48,316 nucleotides of DNA from Clostridia bacterium (GCA_017397105.1 JAFQKF010000008.1:1-48316); one strand, 5' to 3'. Positions 17,591-27,193 are shown, counted from the first letter of the stretch. Notes: generated from the letters alone by a model not told the origin. Program-made: numbers and translations.

Positions 17591-18277
17591 TTATTTTAAA
17601 TGCTCCGCTGTTGCAGGCTTTTTAGCCTTTGAACCTTTGAGCAATTTAAACAGAACTTTTCCGGTTAGCTCAAACGCAACGATAATAACGGCGTTAATAA
17701 GCTTCCTGGGTACTACCGAAATCTTAGCGTGAACTCTCACAATATTACGCCCCTGCGCGAAGTCCGGCAGAATTTCGGTCTTATGCTTTTTGATATTCAT
17801 ATGAGTGGTGAGATAACCGAGAATCGGATATACGGCAGCACAGGTTTTACCGTGCTTGATAGCCGTCTGCGCCGAATCCGAATCACCAACAATAAGAGAA
17901 ATAAACAAATCATCTATTATAAACGATTTGAAAATCCTTGAGAACATACCGCCAACGGCTTTCATAAGCCTTTTAAGAAGGTCTATAAAACCGGGAATAC
18001 CGTTGTTACGATAAAAGCGAGTGATAATATTGTCACCCTTTTTCTTGGGCTCCTTTACCGTTTCATCAACAGTTTCCGGCTCGGGTTCTTTTTTCTTCTT
18101 TTCCTTCTTCTTTTTCGGTTTCTTCGGCTCAACCTCAGGCATTATCTGCTTTTTGATGAAAAGCCAACGCACGTCAAGCGCAACGTCTTCATCGTAATGA
18201 ATAACTGCCGTAAATCTTACCGATAGCAAAAGCACAAAGAAAAGGATAATTGCGAAAATGATAATTAACGCTTTCAT
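17591..18277 (-). CDS. DUF2953 protein (YtfI-like)
   Basis: 228 residues. An N-terminal membrane helix (about 3-22), a very Lys/Glu/Pro-rich linker (about 50-80) and a C-terminal domain with the SDSAQTA and ILPDFA segments typical of DUF2953. Function unknown in the family. Pairing with gerW is conserved in spore formers and suggests a shared role in the forespore envelope. Confidence 0.85.
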   Translation of the reverse strand: MKALIIIFAIILFFVLLLSVRFTAVIHYDEDVALDVRWLFIKKQIMPEVEPKKPKKKKEKKKKEPEPETVDETVKEPKKKGDNIITRFYRNNGIPGFIDLLKRLMKAVGGMFSRIFKSFIIDDLFISLIVGDSDSAQTAIKHGKTCAAVYPILGYLTTHMNIKKHKTEILPDFAQGRNIVRVHAKISVVPRKLINAVIIVAFELTGKVLFKLLKGSKAKKPATAEHLK

Positions 18278-18302
18278 AGTATCACCCCTTTACTGAAAGC
18301 CT

Positions 18303-18911
18303 TTATTCTTCATTGATTTCCTCGGTCTGATTGAAAAATCCGCGAATCTGTTCACCCTGCTCACTGTCAATCTCATCATCGTCATCATCCTCAAGCTCAC
18401 GCTTATCGGGAAGCTCGGGAAGCTCTGAAAGCGATGTAAGACAGAAGCACCTGAGAAAGTCCGGCGTAGTGCCGTAGAGCAAGGGTCTGCCCGGCAAATC
18501 AAGCCTGCCCTTTTCCTCAAGCAAACCCTTCTGGCAAAGAGTTGCTATAACGCCCGAGCAGTCAACGCCTCTGATTTGCTCAACGTAAGCCTTGGTTACG
18601 GGCTGATTGTAAGCAACAACAGCAAGCACCTCAAATGCAGCGTTGGAAAGAGGAGCGTTTTTCTTCTTCTCAAGTACGCTGCGTATCTGGCCTGCATACT
18701 CCGCACGCGAGCAAAGCTGATATTTATTGCCGAGCTTTAAAAGGCATATTCCGCTCTCCCTCTGCTCAAGCTTTGCTGCAAGAGTTGAAAGAATTAATGC
18801 GGTTTCTTCATTTTCAATTTCAAGAACCTCTGAGATTCTTGCTATTTCCAACGGCTCGCCCGAAGCAAAAAGTATTGCTTCACATGCCGCACATTTTTCA
18901 TTATTCGTCAA
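18303..18911 (-). CDS. scpB: Segregation and condensation protein ScpB
   Basis: 202 residues. Two winged-helix domains, with the ILFASGEPL start and the VVAYNQPVTKAYVEQIRGVD and LLYGTTPDFLRCF segments. A strongly acidic tail (E-D-D-D-D-D-E) closes it. Family knowledge: ScpB dimers bind ScpA and load the SMC complex for chromosome segregation. It overlaps the scpA stop region by 11 nt. Confidence 0.95.
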   Translation of the reverse strand: MTNNEKCAACEAILFASGEPLEIARISEVLEIENEETALILSTLAAKLEQRESGICLLKLGNKYQLCSRAEYAGQIRSVLEKKKNAPLSNAAFEVLAVVAYNQPVTKAYVEQIRGVDCSGVIATLCQKGLLEEKGRLDLPGRPLLYGTTPDFLRCFCLTSLSELPELPDKRELEDDDDDEIDSEQGEQIRGFFNQTEEINEE

Positions 18912-19632
18912 TTTCTATGTTCTCCCCTCTGCCCTGAAGCAGGATTATTTCGGCATTGTCGCCGTCGCCCTCAATATAAATCCTCTTTGCTTTCGCCATG
19001 GCAAGTAAAGCAAGAAAGGTTGCAACCATCTCCGAACGGGATTCGGAATGTTCAAAGAACGATATAAATTTCTGCTTTGTTGAATTGGTAAAACGCTTTA
19101 TAATACCGTCAATCCTCGAAGCAACCGACACAATCTTATGAGCAACAATGCCCGAAAAAGCTTCAACGGGAGGCGGTAATTTTCTTTTACCTTTACCTAC
19201 CGCAGCAAGATATGCCTTAAAGATTTTGGCAGGCTCGTGTATTCTTGTGTAAGTAAGGTCTGCTTCAATTTCCTCAGGCTCACGCCAGAAGTAATCGAAT
19301 CCGTTTGCCTGTTTGGCAAGCTTGCCGGCTACAAGCTTACAATCCTGATATTCGGTAAGCTCACCACGAAGCTCTTCTACAAGCTTTTCACTCTCCTCAT
19401 GAACGGGAAGAAGAGATGCGGTTTTGATATAAACAAGCCTTGCTGCCATTTCAAGGAATTCACTGGCAACGTCAAGATTCTCCTGCTGCATACGCTTGAC
19501 ATACTCAAGATACTGTTCAATTATTTCAAGAATGGGCACGTCATTGATACTCACCTTTTTCTTACTTATAAGGTGAAGCAGCAAATCCATAGGCCCTTCA
19601 AAAACTTCAATTTTATAAGATAACTGCTCCAA
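18901..19632 (-). CDS. scpA: Segregation and condensation protein ScpA
   Basis: 243 residues; kleisin subunit. The N-terminal block YKIEVFEGPMDLLLHLI and the C-terminal winged helix (VATFLALLAMAKAKRIYIEG) are intact. Family knowledge: it bridges the SMC ATPase heads. It sits downstream of a site-2 protease gene and upstream of scpB. Confidence 0.96.
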   Translation of the reverse strand: MEQLSYKIEVFEGPMDLLLHLISKKKVSINDVPILEIIEQYLEYVKRMQQENLDVASEFLEMAARLVYIKTASLLPVHEESEKLVEELRGELTEYQDCKLVAGKLAKQANGFDYFWREPEEIEADLTYTRIHEPAKIFKAYLAAVGKGKRKLPPPVEAFSGIVAHKIVSVASRIDGIIKRFTNSTKQKFISFFEHSESRSEMVATFLALLAMAKAKRIYIEGDGDNAEIILLQGRGENIEIDE

Positions 19633-19652
19633 CTCAGAGCGCTCCCTTCAAA

Positions 19653-20345
19653 CTAACTGATAAATCTAAAAGGTAATATCGCAATCCATTCAACAGCAAT
19701 CATAACCTTACCCGTAATCCAGGCAAGAGGTGTTGACAGCACACCGAAGAAAAGTAACGCAAGTATACCAAGCATGATATATCTCTCATACTGCATAATT
19801 TTAAAGTAATACTTTGCAGGAATAAGAAGAGTTGCTATTCTTGAGCCGTCAAGCGGAGGAATGGGAAGTAAATTAAACACCGCAAGGCTGACGTTGATAT
19901 AAGCAGCGTAATAGAAGAAATAACGGCACACAAAAAGTACAACTCCGTAGGTTGCTGCAGCATCGTCGCCTGATAAGGCATAGGCACTGAGATTGCTGAG
20001 CAGAAGGAAAAACAGTGCCATTATGAGGTTTGACAGCGGGCCCGCAAGCGCGGTAAGTGCCATACCGCCCCTCGGATTTTTAAACCGTCTTGCATTAACG
20101 GGTACGGGTTTTGCATAGCCGAAGCCAACGAGAACAATCATCAAAGCACCGATAAGGTCTATATGCGCTAAGGGATTTATTGTAAGCCTTCCCTTGAGCC
20201 TTGCGGTATCATCGCCGAGTTTTGTGGCAACCCACGCATGAGCGAATTCATGGATGGGCAACGTGCAGAAAACAACAAATATACTTGAAAAAACACCAAT
20301 GAGTGTCTGCGTAGAAAAACCGCTGCGCAGCAGATTCATAAGCAT
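19653..20345 (-). CDS. Site-2 protease family (M50) membrane metalloprotease
   Basis: 230 residues with about five membrane helices. The zinc motif HEFAHAW lies at 32-38 and the third-ligand motif in PIPPLDGSR. Family knowledge: M50 proteases of the YwhC/FtsH-independent type cut substrates within the membrane; this short form lacks a PDZ domain. In Clostridia it is commonly next to scpA, with unknown substrate. Confidence 0.92.
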   Translation of the reverse strand: MLMNLLRSGFSTQTLIGVFSSIFVVFCTLPIHEFAHAWVATKLGDDTARLKGRLTINPLAHIDLIGALMIVLVGFGYAKPVPVNARRFKNPRGGMALTALAGPLSNLIMALFFLLLSNLSAYALSGDDAAATYGVVLFVCRYFFYYAAYINVSLAVFNLLPIPPLDGSRIATLLIPAKYYFKIMQYERYIMLGILALLFFGVLSTPLAWITGKVMIAVEWIAILPFRFIS

Positions 20346-20352
20346 TGTAAAA

Positions 20353-21198
20353 TCATCCTTTCATTTTTGCGGTAACCATCCTCGGCTGACCGTAAATATC
20401 TGTATGTTCCTTCACCTCAATACAAAAATCAGGGAAAAGATTTGCTACTGCCTCAGTTTGCTCTTCGCCGCATTCAAAAGCAATCAGACCACCCTGCTTA
20501 ACTCTTGAAAGCCATCCGCCGAGAATGGCACGGTAAAAATCAAGACCATCCTTGCCACCGTCAAGCGCCATAACAGGCTCGTGCAAAACTTCCTTCTGAA
20601 GAGTAGATATAACGTCGCTTGCAATATACGGAGGATTCGACACAAGTACGTCGGCTTCAGGTAAATCAAAAAATTCAGGTTTAAAAATATCTCCGATAAC
20701 AAGCTCGGCATTTTCAGCTTCAAGCAGTGAGATATTCTGTCTTAAATATTCAGCCGCTTTTTCAGATTTTTCAACAAGATAAACCTTACATCCCGGATTC
20801 TGCTTGGCAATGCTGAGCCCTATACATCCGCTTCCTGCGCACAAGTCATAGACAACGGCGTTTTCACGGCCCTTCAGAAACTCACAGGCGCTGTCAACAA
20901 GCATTTCACTTTCCGGGCGAGGAATCAGCACCCCTTCACCAACCCTGAACGTATAGGAATAAAAATCCCATTCGCCGATAACGTACTGCAGAGGCAATCC
21001 CTCCGAACGGTCGGCAACGGCTGATGAGAAAGCGGCGTTAACCTTACTGTCGGGGCAAAAGGATGAATTGATAATCAGATCTCTTCTGCTGACACCGAGT
21101 GACTCCAGAATCCAGAGCGCTTCATTTTTCGCATTTTCAACGCCGGCATCAGTGAGAGTTTTTTCGCCCCACTTTAAAAGTTCTGAAATCGATTTCAT
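20353..21198 (-). CDS. prmC: Release factor glutamine N5-methyltransferase PrmC
   Basis: 281 residues. SAM-binding motif DLCAGSGCIG (118-127) and the substrate-glutamine motif NPPY (188-191). Family knowledge: it methylates the Gln of the GGQ motif in release factors RF1 and RF2. Its start overlaps the end of the YqhQ-like gene by 4 nt. prfA, often adjacent, is not here. Confidence 0.96.
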   Translation of the reverse strand: MKSISELLKWGEKTLTDAGVENAKNEALWILESLGVSRRDLIINSSFCPDSKVNAAFSSAVADRSEGLPLQYVIGEWDFYSYTFRVGEGVLIPRPESEMLVDSACEFLKGRENAVVYDLCAGSGCIGLSIAKQNPGCKVYLVEKSEKAAEYLRQNISLLEAENAELVIGDIFKPEFFDLPEADVLVSNPPYIASDVISTLQKEVLHEPVMALDGGKDGLDFYRAILGGWLSRVKQGGLIAFECGEEQTEAVANLFPDFCIEVKEHTDIYGQPRMVTAKMKG

Positions 21199-22235
21199 TC
21201 GGCAGAATCCTCGGAAGCAGCCTGAGCGTCAGTGACGTCATCAGATTCAGCTAAAGGTGCAGGCACCTGTTCGGGTTCACCGCTGAGAGCAGCCTTGAGC
21301 GCCTGAATACCAACCTCTATGATATCATCGGTAGGCTCAACGGTAGTAATACGCTGCATAAGCAGACCGGGGGCTGAAAGAGCCTTTGTAAGCTTGTTGG
21401 GATACTTACCTGCAAGCTGAATGAATTCAAAACCTATGCCCATGATAAGGGGCATAATAAGAACTTTTATTCCGATCCAGAGCCAGGTTGTTTCCACAAT
21501 ATAATCGGGAAGCACAACAGCAAAAATTGAGGAAATGAGAATGCTGAGGATAATGGTGATAAAAATGAAGCTTGTGCCGCATCTGGGATGAAAACGCTTT
21601 TGTTTTTTTACGTTTTCAACGGTAAGTTCAAGCCCTGCTTCAAAGCAGAAAATCGATTTATGCTCAGCACCGTGGTACATATAGACTCTGCGTATTTCCT
21701 TCATTCTCGAAACAGCATACATGTAAATCACAAAAATACCGACTCTGATTACGCCCTCAAACAAAGTCTTGAAAGCGGAAATTCCTCCGTCAAAAAGGTA
21801 CTTATTAACAAGCTCAAATGCTTTCGTAGGCGCATACATAAACAGAAGAAAAGCAAGTGCAAGGCTGAGCACCATTGAAATGCCGCCGATAACAGCCATC
21901 ATCTTAGGTCCGAAATGTTCGGAAAGCCATTTGTCAAGCTTGGATTCTCCAACGTCATTTTCAAGGTCAAGGCTTGTCTTTTCTGCAGATTCCATAAGGC
22001 ACTTATAGCCGACAACCATTGATCCAACAAAAGAAACAATACCTCTCACAAGAGGGAGATTGAGAATTTTATACTTCTTACGGTATGATTTAAAGCTCTT
22101 CATCTGGGTTTCAATTGAGCCGTCAGGCATTCTCAATGACATCGCTGTGCCCTTGGGGCCCTTCATCATAATGCCTTCCATGAGCGCCTGACCGCCAACA
22201 GCAACGTAGGGACATTTGTTATCTTTCTTCTTCAT
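21195..22235 (-). CDS. DUF1385 membrane protein (YqhQ-like)
   Basis: About 346 residues. N-terminal VGGQALMEGIMMKGP, about four membrane helices (about 85-105, 115-150, 205-255), the family signatures YHGAEHKS and HPRCGTSF, and an acidic tail. Family knowledge: DUF1385 is widespread in Firmicutes beside prmC or rpmE; the function is not settled. The frame extends 16 codons upstream, but the ATG at 22235 with AAGGAGAG 9 nt before is chosen; it overlaps the histidine kinase end by 17 nt. Confidence 0.9.
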   Translation of the reverse strand: MKKKDNKCPYVAVGGQALMEGIMMKGPKGTAMSLRMPDGSIETQMKSFKSYRKKYKILNLPLVRGIVSFVGSMVVGYKCLMESAEKTSLDLENDVGESKLDKWLSEHFGPKMMAVIGGISMVLSLALAFLLFMYAPTKAFELVNKYLFDGGISAFKTLFEGVIRVGIFVIYMYAVSRMKEIRRVYMYHGAEHKSIFCFEAGLELTVENVKKQKRFHPRCGTSFIFITIILSILISSIFAVVLPDYIVETTWLWIGIKVLIMPLIMGIGFEFIQLAGKYPNKLTKALSAPGLLMQRITTVEPTDDIIEVGIQALKAALSGEPEQVPAPLAESDDVTDAQAASEDSAE

Positions 22236-23670
22236 TAATCTTTTTCTCTCCTTCCTTGCCTGCAACGTCAACGGGGAAAACAACAGTTACCGTTGTTCCT
22301 TCGCCGAGTACACTGTCAATACTGAATTCACCGTTATGAAGCTTTATAATTTCATCAACTACGGCAAGTCCGATTCCCGAGCCTCTGACGGTTGAATCGG
22401 CTTTGTAGAATTTCTCTTTAACCTTCGGTAAATCATCCTCGGAAATACCCTTGCCCGTATCGGTAAAGGTAATCATGAGTCTGTCGGAATCAATCAGGTC
22501 AGCCTTGACGATAAGCTTGCCGCCCTGTTGATTGTATTTAATTGCATTATCAAGTATATTTACAAAAACCTGCCTTATTCTTGCGGCATCGCCAAAGGCC
22601 GGAATAGGCACGTGAGGTACATTGTAGGTTACTTCTATTCCTTCCTTGACCGCCCTCTCTCTGAAGGTGAATACAGCTTCATCAAGCTCGGCAAGCACGT
22701 CAATTCTCTCGGTATTAAGGCTGAGCTTGCCGTTATTCATTCTTGAGAAATCAAGCAGCTCCTCAACCATATCGTTAAGCCTGGTGGTTTCATCAATAAT
22801 AATCTCCATACCGCGCCTGCTCATGGCAGGGTCACTGTCACCAAGCTGAAGCAGGGTTTCTCCCCAGCCTTTAATAGCGGTAAGCGGTGTACGCAGCTCA
22901 TGCGAAACGGTGGAAATAAAATCGTTCTTCATCTCGTCTGCCGCTTCAAGCTCAGACGCCATATCGTTTATCGTTTTGCACAAACGGCCGATCTCATCAT
23001 CACTGTTGTATTCTTCCATTCGTGCGTCAAGATCTCCGCTTGCAATCTGCTGCGCTGTATCGCACACTTTTTTAACGGGACGAATTATCGATTTAAAGAA
23101 AAAATTTGCGGAAATAAGAACAAGAACTGCAAAGAAGATAAAGCATATTCCGTAAATCAGTAACGAAAGCTTCAAAAGTTGACGCTCAATTCCTTCAAGC
23201 GAAATCATAAACCTTACGGCGCCTGCATGAATACCGTCGGTACCCGTAACGAGAACAGTCTGCGCCATTATGCTTTCGCCGCTTTCAATTTTACCCGACC
23301 AGGAACCCTTGTGAGTTTCGCTGGAAAGCGCCTCTTCATAATCAGGCATTTCGGTTTCATCAATCTCAAAACCGCTTGAGGAAAGAATCACTTTACCGCT
23401 TCTGTCAATTATCCAGACTTCCATAACGTCCTTCTCGGTAAAATCCTCAAGGAATTCTCTGCCGCTTGCGGCAAAGCCCTCGCCCGTTGTGCTGCCATAG
23501 CGCGAAAAGAACAGCGTTACCATATCGCCGGCATTTGAGGAAAGTGTGGTTTCAACAGTACCGTAGTAAGACCTGGCAAGAATCACTACAAGAACGGTTG
23601 CGGTTACAAGAAGAATGGCGAATATAAGAGATACAACCTCAATAAACCATCTTCTTGTTATGCCCTTCAC
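22219..23670 (-). CDS. Sensor histidine kinase (HAMP-HisKA-HATPase)
   Basis: 483 residues. Two membrane helices (about 10-32 and 167-190) enclose an extracytoplasmic sensing domain (about 33-165). HAMP (about 190-243), HisKA with phospho-acceptor His257 in SHELRTP, and an HATPase with N and G boxes (DNAIKYN, DTGKGIS, GSGIGLAVV) follow. The architecture is that of the WalK/PhoR/ResE class. The partner response regulator is 23 nt upstream and an exported lipoprotein precedes it; the lipoprotein might assist sensing. The signal is not known. Confidence 0.93.
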   Translation of the reverse strand: MKGITRRWFIEVVSLIFAILLVTATVLVVILARSYYGTVETTLSSNAGDMVTLFFSRYGSTTGEGFAASGREFLEDFTEKDVMEVWIIDRSGKVILSSSGFEIDETEMPDYEEALSSETHKGSWSGKIESGESIMAQTVLVTGTDGIHAGAVRFMISLEGIERQLLKLSLLIYGICFIFFAVLVLISANFFFKSIIRPVKKVCDTAQQIASGDLDARMEEYNSDDEIGRLCKTINDMASELEAADEMKNDFISTVSHELRTPLTAIKGWGETLLQLGDSDPAMSRRGMEIIIDETTRLNDMVEELLDFSRMNNGKLSLNTERIDVLAELDEAVFTFRERAVKEGIEVTYNVPHVPIPAFGDAARIRQVFVNILDNAIKYNQQGGKLIVKADLIDSDRLMITFTDTGKGISEDDLPKVKEKFYKADSTVRGSGIGLAVVDEIIKLHNGEFSIDSVLGEGTTVTVVFPVDVAGKEGEKKINEEER

Positions 23671-23693
23671 TTTTTTCCCTCCTTACCGTTAAA

Positions 23694-24398
23694 TTATACT
23701 ACCCATTTATAACCGATACCCCATATGGTTGCTATGTTTCTGGGGTTTGAAGGCTCGTCCTCAATCTTCATGCGAAGCCTTCTGACGTTAACGTCAACAA
23801 TTTTTTCTTCACCGAAGTATTCACTGCCCCACACACGGTTGAGAATATCCGTTCTGTGCAGCGCAACACCGGGATTTTTGAAGAAATATTCCATCATCTG
23901 GAATTCAACCTGAGTCAGTTCAATAAAAACACCTTTTTTGGTGAGCGTTCTGCTTTTTAAATCAAGCCTGAAATCGCCAAGTTCGATTATACTGTCAGCC
24001 GTGCTTGCGGATGACGGATTTGACAGCATGGAAACACGGCGGTAAACGGCATCAACACGTGCTACAAGCTCCGTGGGAGAAAAAGGTTTTGTGATATAGT
24101 CATCAGCGCCCATCATAAGCCCTGTTACTTTATCCATCTCCTGAGTTTTTGCTGTAAGCATTATAATACCGATTGTTTCGCTTTCCTTCCTGAGAATTTT
24201 GCAAACGTCAAGTCCGTTAACCTCAGGCATCATAATATCAAGCAAAGCTATATCAAAATCTCCGTTGCACGCTTCGTATTGCTCAAGCGCCTGAGCGCCG
24301 TTACCTGCCTCAACAACCTCATAGCCGCCTCTTCGAAGATTGATTACAATAAACTCGCGGATTGCGGATTCATCCTCGGCAACAAGTACCCTTTTCAC
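23694..24398 (-). CDS. OmpR-family response regulator
   Basis: 234 residues. Receiver domain with Asp10-Glu11 acidic pocket, phosphorylation site Asp54 (ALLDIMMPE) and Lys in ITKPFSP; C-terminal winged helix ending DVNVRRLRMKIE ... WGIGYKWVV. Family knowledge: a DNA-binding transcription factor controlled by the kinase directly downstream. Similar to PhoB/ResD/WalR; target genes not visible. Confidence 0.95.
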   Translation of the reverse strand: MKRVLVAEDESAIREFIVINLRRGGYEVVEAGNGAQALEQYEACNGDFDIALLDIMMPEVNGLDVCKILRKESETIGIIMLTAKTQEMDKVTGLMMGADDYITKPFSPTELVARVDAVYRRVSMLSNPSSASTADSIIELGDFRLDLKSRTLTKKGVFIELTQVEFQMMEYFFKNPGVALHRTDILNRVWGSEYFGEEKIVDVNVRRLRMKIEDEPSNPRNIATIWGIGYKWVV

Positions 24399-24415
24399 AT
24401 TATCACCTCATGTCA

Positions 24416-25774
24416 TCATAATTTCAAGTACATAACTCTCTGAGAAAGCTTGAGCGAATCAATGCCGATTGCTTTACCTGCCGAAGAAATATATGCACAG
24501 ATTATATTATCGCCCTCATACAGTACAGCGTACTGCTCGTAACTTTTTTCATTCCATTCGTCTTCAGGAATTGAAAGAACCGAGAATAAATCAGAGCCGC
24601 TTTTGCTCTGTTCATCGTAAGCGTAAAATACCCAGCAGTTTTCCGTTCTGCTTTTAACGTAAATCGTTCCGATTTCATGCTCCTCAAGCAAGAACATATA
24701 TGAATTTTGGGAATTTATAACGGAATACTCTACGGTAACCAGCTTGTTACCTGAAACGTTCATCCATTCTGTAAGATAAATTTCCTGGAACGTTGCCTGC
24801 GCAACCAAATCAACGTAAAAATCGGAAGTGTCAACGGGGAGCATAATAGTCTGGACGGGAATATCAATCGTACCGTCATTATTGATATCCATGCATCCGA
24901 CGGGTTGATACCGCAGCGTTGCAGAGTTGGTCATTGTTTCCGAATCAAGGAAAGGAGCAACAAGCTCGCCGGATTCCTTATTCCAATACACAACCTCGGT
25001 TATCATCTGTTCGTTACCCTTAAGAGCGTCAACGTAAACACGCATAGGGCTGTTTTCATCAGTTTTTTCAGTCTTGATTGACGTATACTTGCTGACGTTA
25101 GCATCAAGACTTACGTTGCCGGCAACAACAATTGAATCAGAGTTATACTTGAGCATCTTGCCCGTGCACTGATTGCCGGACGCTCCAACAGTACGGCTGA
25201 TAATAAAGGCTTCATCAAGACCGTCCGAATCAAAATCGGCACACGTCATTATTTCATAGGACTCATTGGCAATCTCTTTGTAGGTGCTTTTGAATGAATC
25301 CGAATACGCTACGTATACGGAAAGAATCCTGCCTGAGGTTGTTCCTACCTTCCAGCTTACAAGCACCTCAGCTTCACCGTTACCGTCCATATCAACAAAC
25401 TTCACACTGTCAACCGAGTCACCCGAACCGCCGAAATCGGCAATATTACGCCAAGCTCCGTCAATATAATCAAAAAACGAAACCCGTGCATCACCTTCAT
25501 TTTTTTGCGAATAAAAAATGAGCGCTTCCTCTCTGCCGTCAGAATCAATATCTTCAGTAACAACGGCAGACTTATGGTCACCGCCCGACGGTGGAGAAAA
25601 GACTGCGTTTTCACCGGCGTGGTTTTTAAAGGCATCTATGAGCGCTTCATTCATGCCGGAAAACGAAGGCGGCTTCATAAGCGACTCAACGGGTTTGTAA
25701 AACTGCCCGGAGCAGCCCGAGAAAGAGGCTGCGATAACGGCAAGTAAAATAATTGCAGAAAATATTCTTTTCAT
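24416..25774 (-). CDS. Exported lipoprotein with FG-GAP/VCBS-like calcium-loop repeats
   Basis: 452 residues. Signal peptide with lipobox SFSGC (lipidation at Cys21). At least four Asp-rich loops of the integrin/VCBS type are visible: DIDSDGREEA, DMDGNGEAEV, DFDSDGLDEA and DINNDGTIDI, alternating with beta strands, which suggests a beta-propeller-like fold binding calcium. It is the first gene after the promoter at 25809-25837 and is followed by the response regulator (17-nt gap) and kinase. I do not know a named family. It may be an accessory sensor for that kinase (inference). Confidence 0.82.
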   Translation of the reverse strand: MKRIFSAIILLAVIAASFSGCSGQFYKPVESLMKPPSFSGMNEALIDAFKNHAGENAVFSPPSGGDHKSAVVTEDIDSDGREEALIFYSQKNEGDARVSFFDYIDGAWRNIADFGGSGDSVDSVKFVDMDGNGEAEVLVSWKVGTTSGRILSVYVAYSDSFKSTYKEIANESYEIMTCADFDSDGLDEAFIISRTVGASGNQCTGKMLKYNSDSIVVAGNVSLDANVSKYTSIKTEKTDENSPMRVYVDALKGNEQMITEVVYWNKESGELVAPFLDSETMTNSATLRYQPVGCMDINNDGTIDIPVQTIMLPVDTSDFYVDLVAQATFQEIYLTEWMNVSGNKLVTVEYSVINSQNSYMFLLEEHEIGTIYVKSRTENCWVFYAYDEQSKSGSDLFSVLSIPEDEWNEKSYEQYAVLYEGDNIICAYISSAGKAIGIDSLKLSQRVMYLKL

Positions 25775-25808
25775 GCCGTAAACACCTTCTCTCCCAGTTT
25801 TTCACATT

Positions 25809-25837
25809 ATTATATCATGATTATCTAATATATTCAA
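25809..25837 (-). promoter_or_regulatory. Promoter of the long minus-strand operon
   Basis: On the minus strand TTGAAT (25837-25832), a 17-bp spacer ending in TGA, then TATAAT (25814-25809); the TG makes an extended -10. It is the only clear sigma-A promoter seen before the ~24-kb gene run ending at rsgA, though internal promoters cannot be excluded. Confidence 0.75.
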
Positions 25838-25871
25838 TAACTAATAATAAATATTTTATTAATAAATTATA

Positions 25872-25912
25872 TTATAAAAGGCACCGGACTTTACTTAGAA
25901 GTCCGATGCCTT
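25872..25912 (-). terminator. Terminator after cdaR
   Basis: 14-bp stem AAGGCATCGGACTT / AAGTCCGGTGCCTT with one G-U pair, loop of 6, then TTATAAT. It separates the cdaAR operon from the lipoprotein promoter. Confidence 0.85.
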
Positions 25913-25918
25913 GATTTA

Positions 25919-27193
25919 TTACGCCGATAACGTTACCTCATAATCTCCGCTTGCCCAGCAAAAATCCGAATCGGAAATTATCACCTTAACAGGCACGCTG
26001 AGTTTTTCTAAAAACTTAAGTTCCGATGCATCCGCCTGCAGAGATATAGACTGTTCGTCAATCTTTGCGAGTTCCTCCTGAGTACCTACAACCGTAACGG
26101 TTATACTTCCCTGAGTTACAATCTCCGGTGTGATTCCTCTGGGAATATTTGTTACCTGTATTCCCGACACGGGAATTTCAAAGGTTTCCTCAAACACGTC
26201 AGGTACGTCAACAACAATTTCGAACGACTCCGTACCGTCAAGCAAAACACCTGAATCGACAGGAAGCGAATCGATTATAAACGTGTTGATACCCGGCTTC
26301 AAATCAGAAAAATCAATAGTTGCCACAGAAATAATTCCATTAAGATTTTCAAGTTTGCCTTCATTGACACCAAAAAGTGCTGTTGAGGGGCTTACTGTGT
26401 AACTGAGCGGATTTTTAATATAGTTTGCAGGTGAATTGATAAAGCTGACAGAGGCGCTGAGCATCGCAGTTTTATAAACGGGAATTGTCATTGTAAATCC
26501 GTCTGTATCAATGGAATACGTAAGATATTCAGGCTCGTAACCGTTACTGTCAACAGCCTTCACGTCACAGCCGAAAGATTCGGTCTGTGTTAACTGCGAT
26601 TCAAGAGAAACAGCGGCTGTCACTTTCTCAATACGCTCAATCTGCGTTGAAGGACCTGAAACCGTAACCGTATTGGAGGACATAACGGTATCACCGACGT
26701 GATATCCCTCGGGTGCGATGCCCGACGGTGCATCAATAACGGCTTCAATAGCAAATTCGGTTTCGGTTTCAACATCAAAATAAACACTGATACTGTCAAG
26801 CGAAATATCGGTTATTTCAAATTCAGCGTTTTCATCAACACTTGAGGCAACAAGAGTAAGTGTATACTGACCCGCGGAATCCACGTACTTGGTATTGGCT
26901 TTTACAACAATATCATCAGTTTCAAGCGACACGGGTGAAACAATATATCTTTTACCGTAAACGGTTACGTCAACAGTATATTCGGTTTCACCAAAAGCCT
27001 GAAGACCGAAATCGCTCATAACCTGAGTCTGCTCAATTGTGACGGGTACTTTTTCAATAACGCGTTCGTCCTCGGGGCTGAATTCAAGCACAACCGCCAG
27101 CCACACGATAACAGCGGCAAATATTGAAAAAAACATCAGAAATCTGTTGTTGTAAAAAAGGCTGTTCAAACTGAATTTTTTCTTATTTTTCAT
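25919..27193 (-). CDS. cdaR: CdaA regulatory protein CdaR (YbbR domains)
   Basis: 424 residues. A single N-terminal membrane helix (about 20-40) is followed by four tandem YbbR-like beta domains outside the membrane, each with a DIDISVYF-type or VTVYGxxxIV strand. Family knowledge: CdaR contacts the diadenylate cyclase CdaA in the membrane and tunes c-di-AMP synthesis, linking it to the cell wall. It overlaps the cdaA stop by 11 nt. The glmM gene that often completes the operon is not in the window. Confidence 0.92.
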   Translation of the reverse strand: MKNKKKFSLNSLFYNNRFLMFFSIFAAVIVWLAVVLEFSPEDERVIEKVPVTIEQTQVMSDFGLQAFGETEYTVDVTVYGKRYIVSPVSLETDDIVVKANTKYVDSAGQYTLTLVASSVDENAEFEITDISLDSISVYFDVETETEFAIEAVIDAPSGIAPEGYHVGDTVMSSNTVTVSGPSTQIERIEKVTAAVSLESQLTQTESFGCDVKAVDSNGYEPEYLTYSIDTDGFTMTIPVYKTAMLSASVSFINSPANYIKNPLSYTVSPSTALFGVNEGKLENLNGIISVATIDFSDLKPGINTFIIDSLPVDSGVLLDGTESFEIVVDVPDVFEETFEIPVSGIQVTNIPRGITPEIVTQGSITVTVVGTQEELAKIDEQSISLQADASELKFLEKLSVPVKVIISDSDFCWASGDYEVTLSA

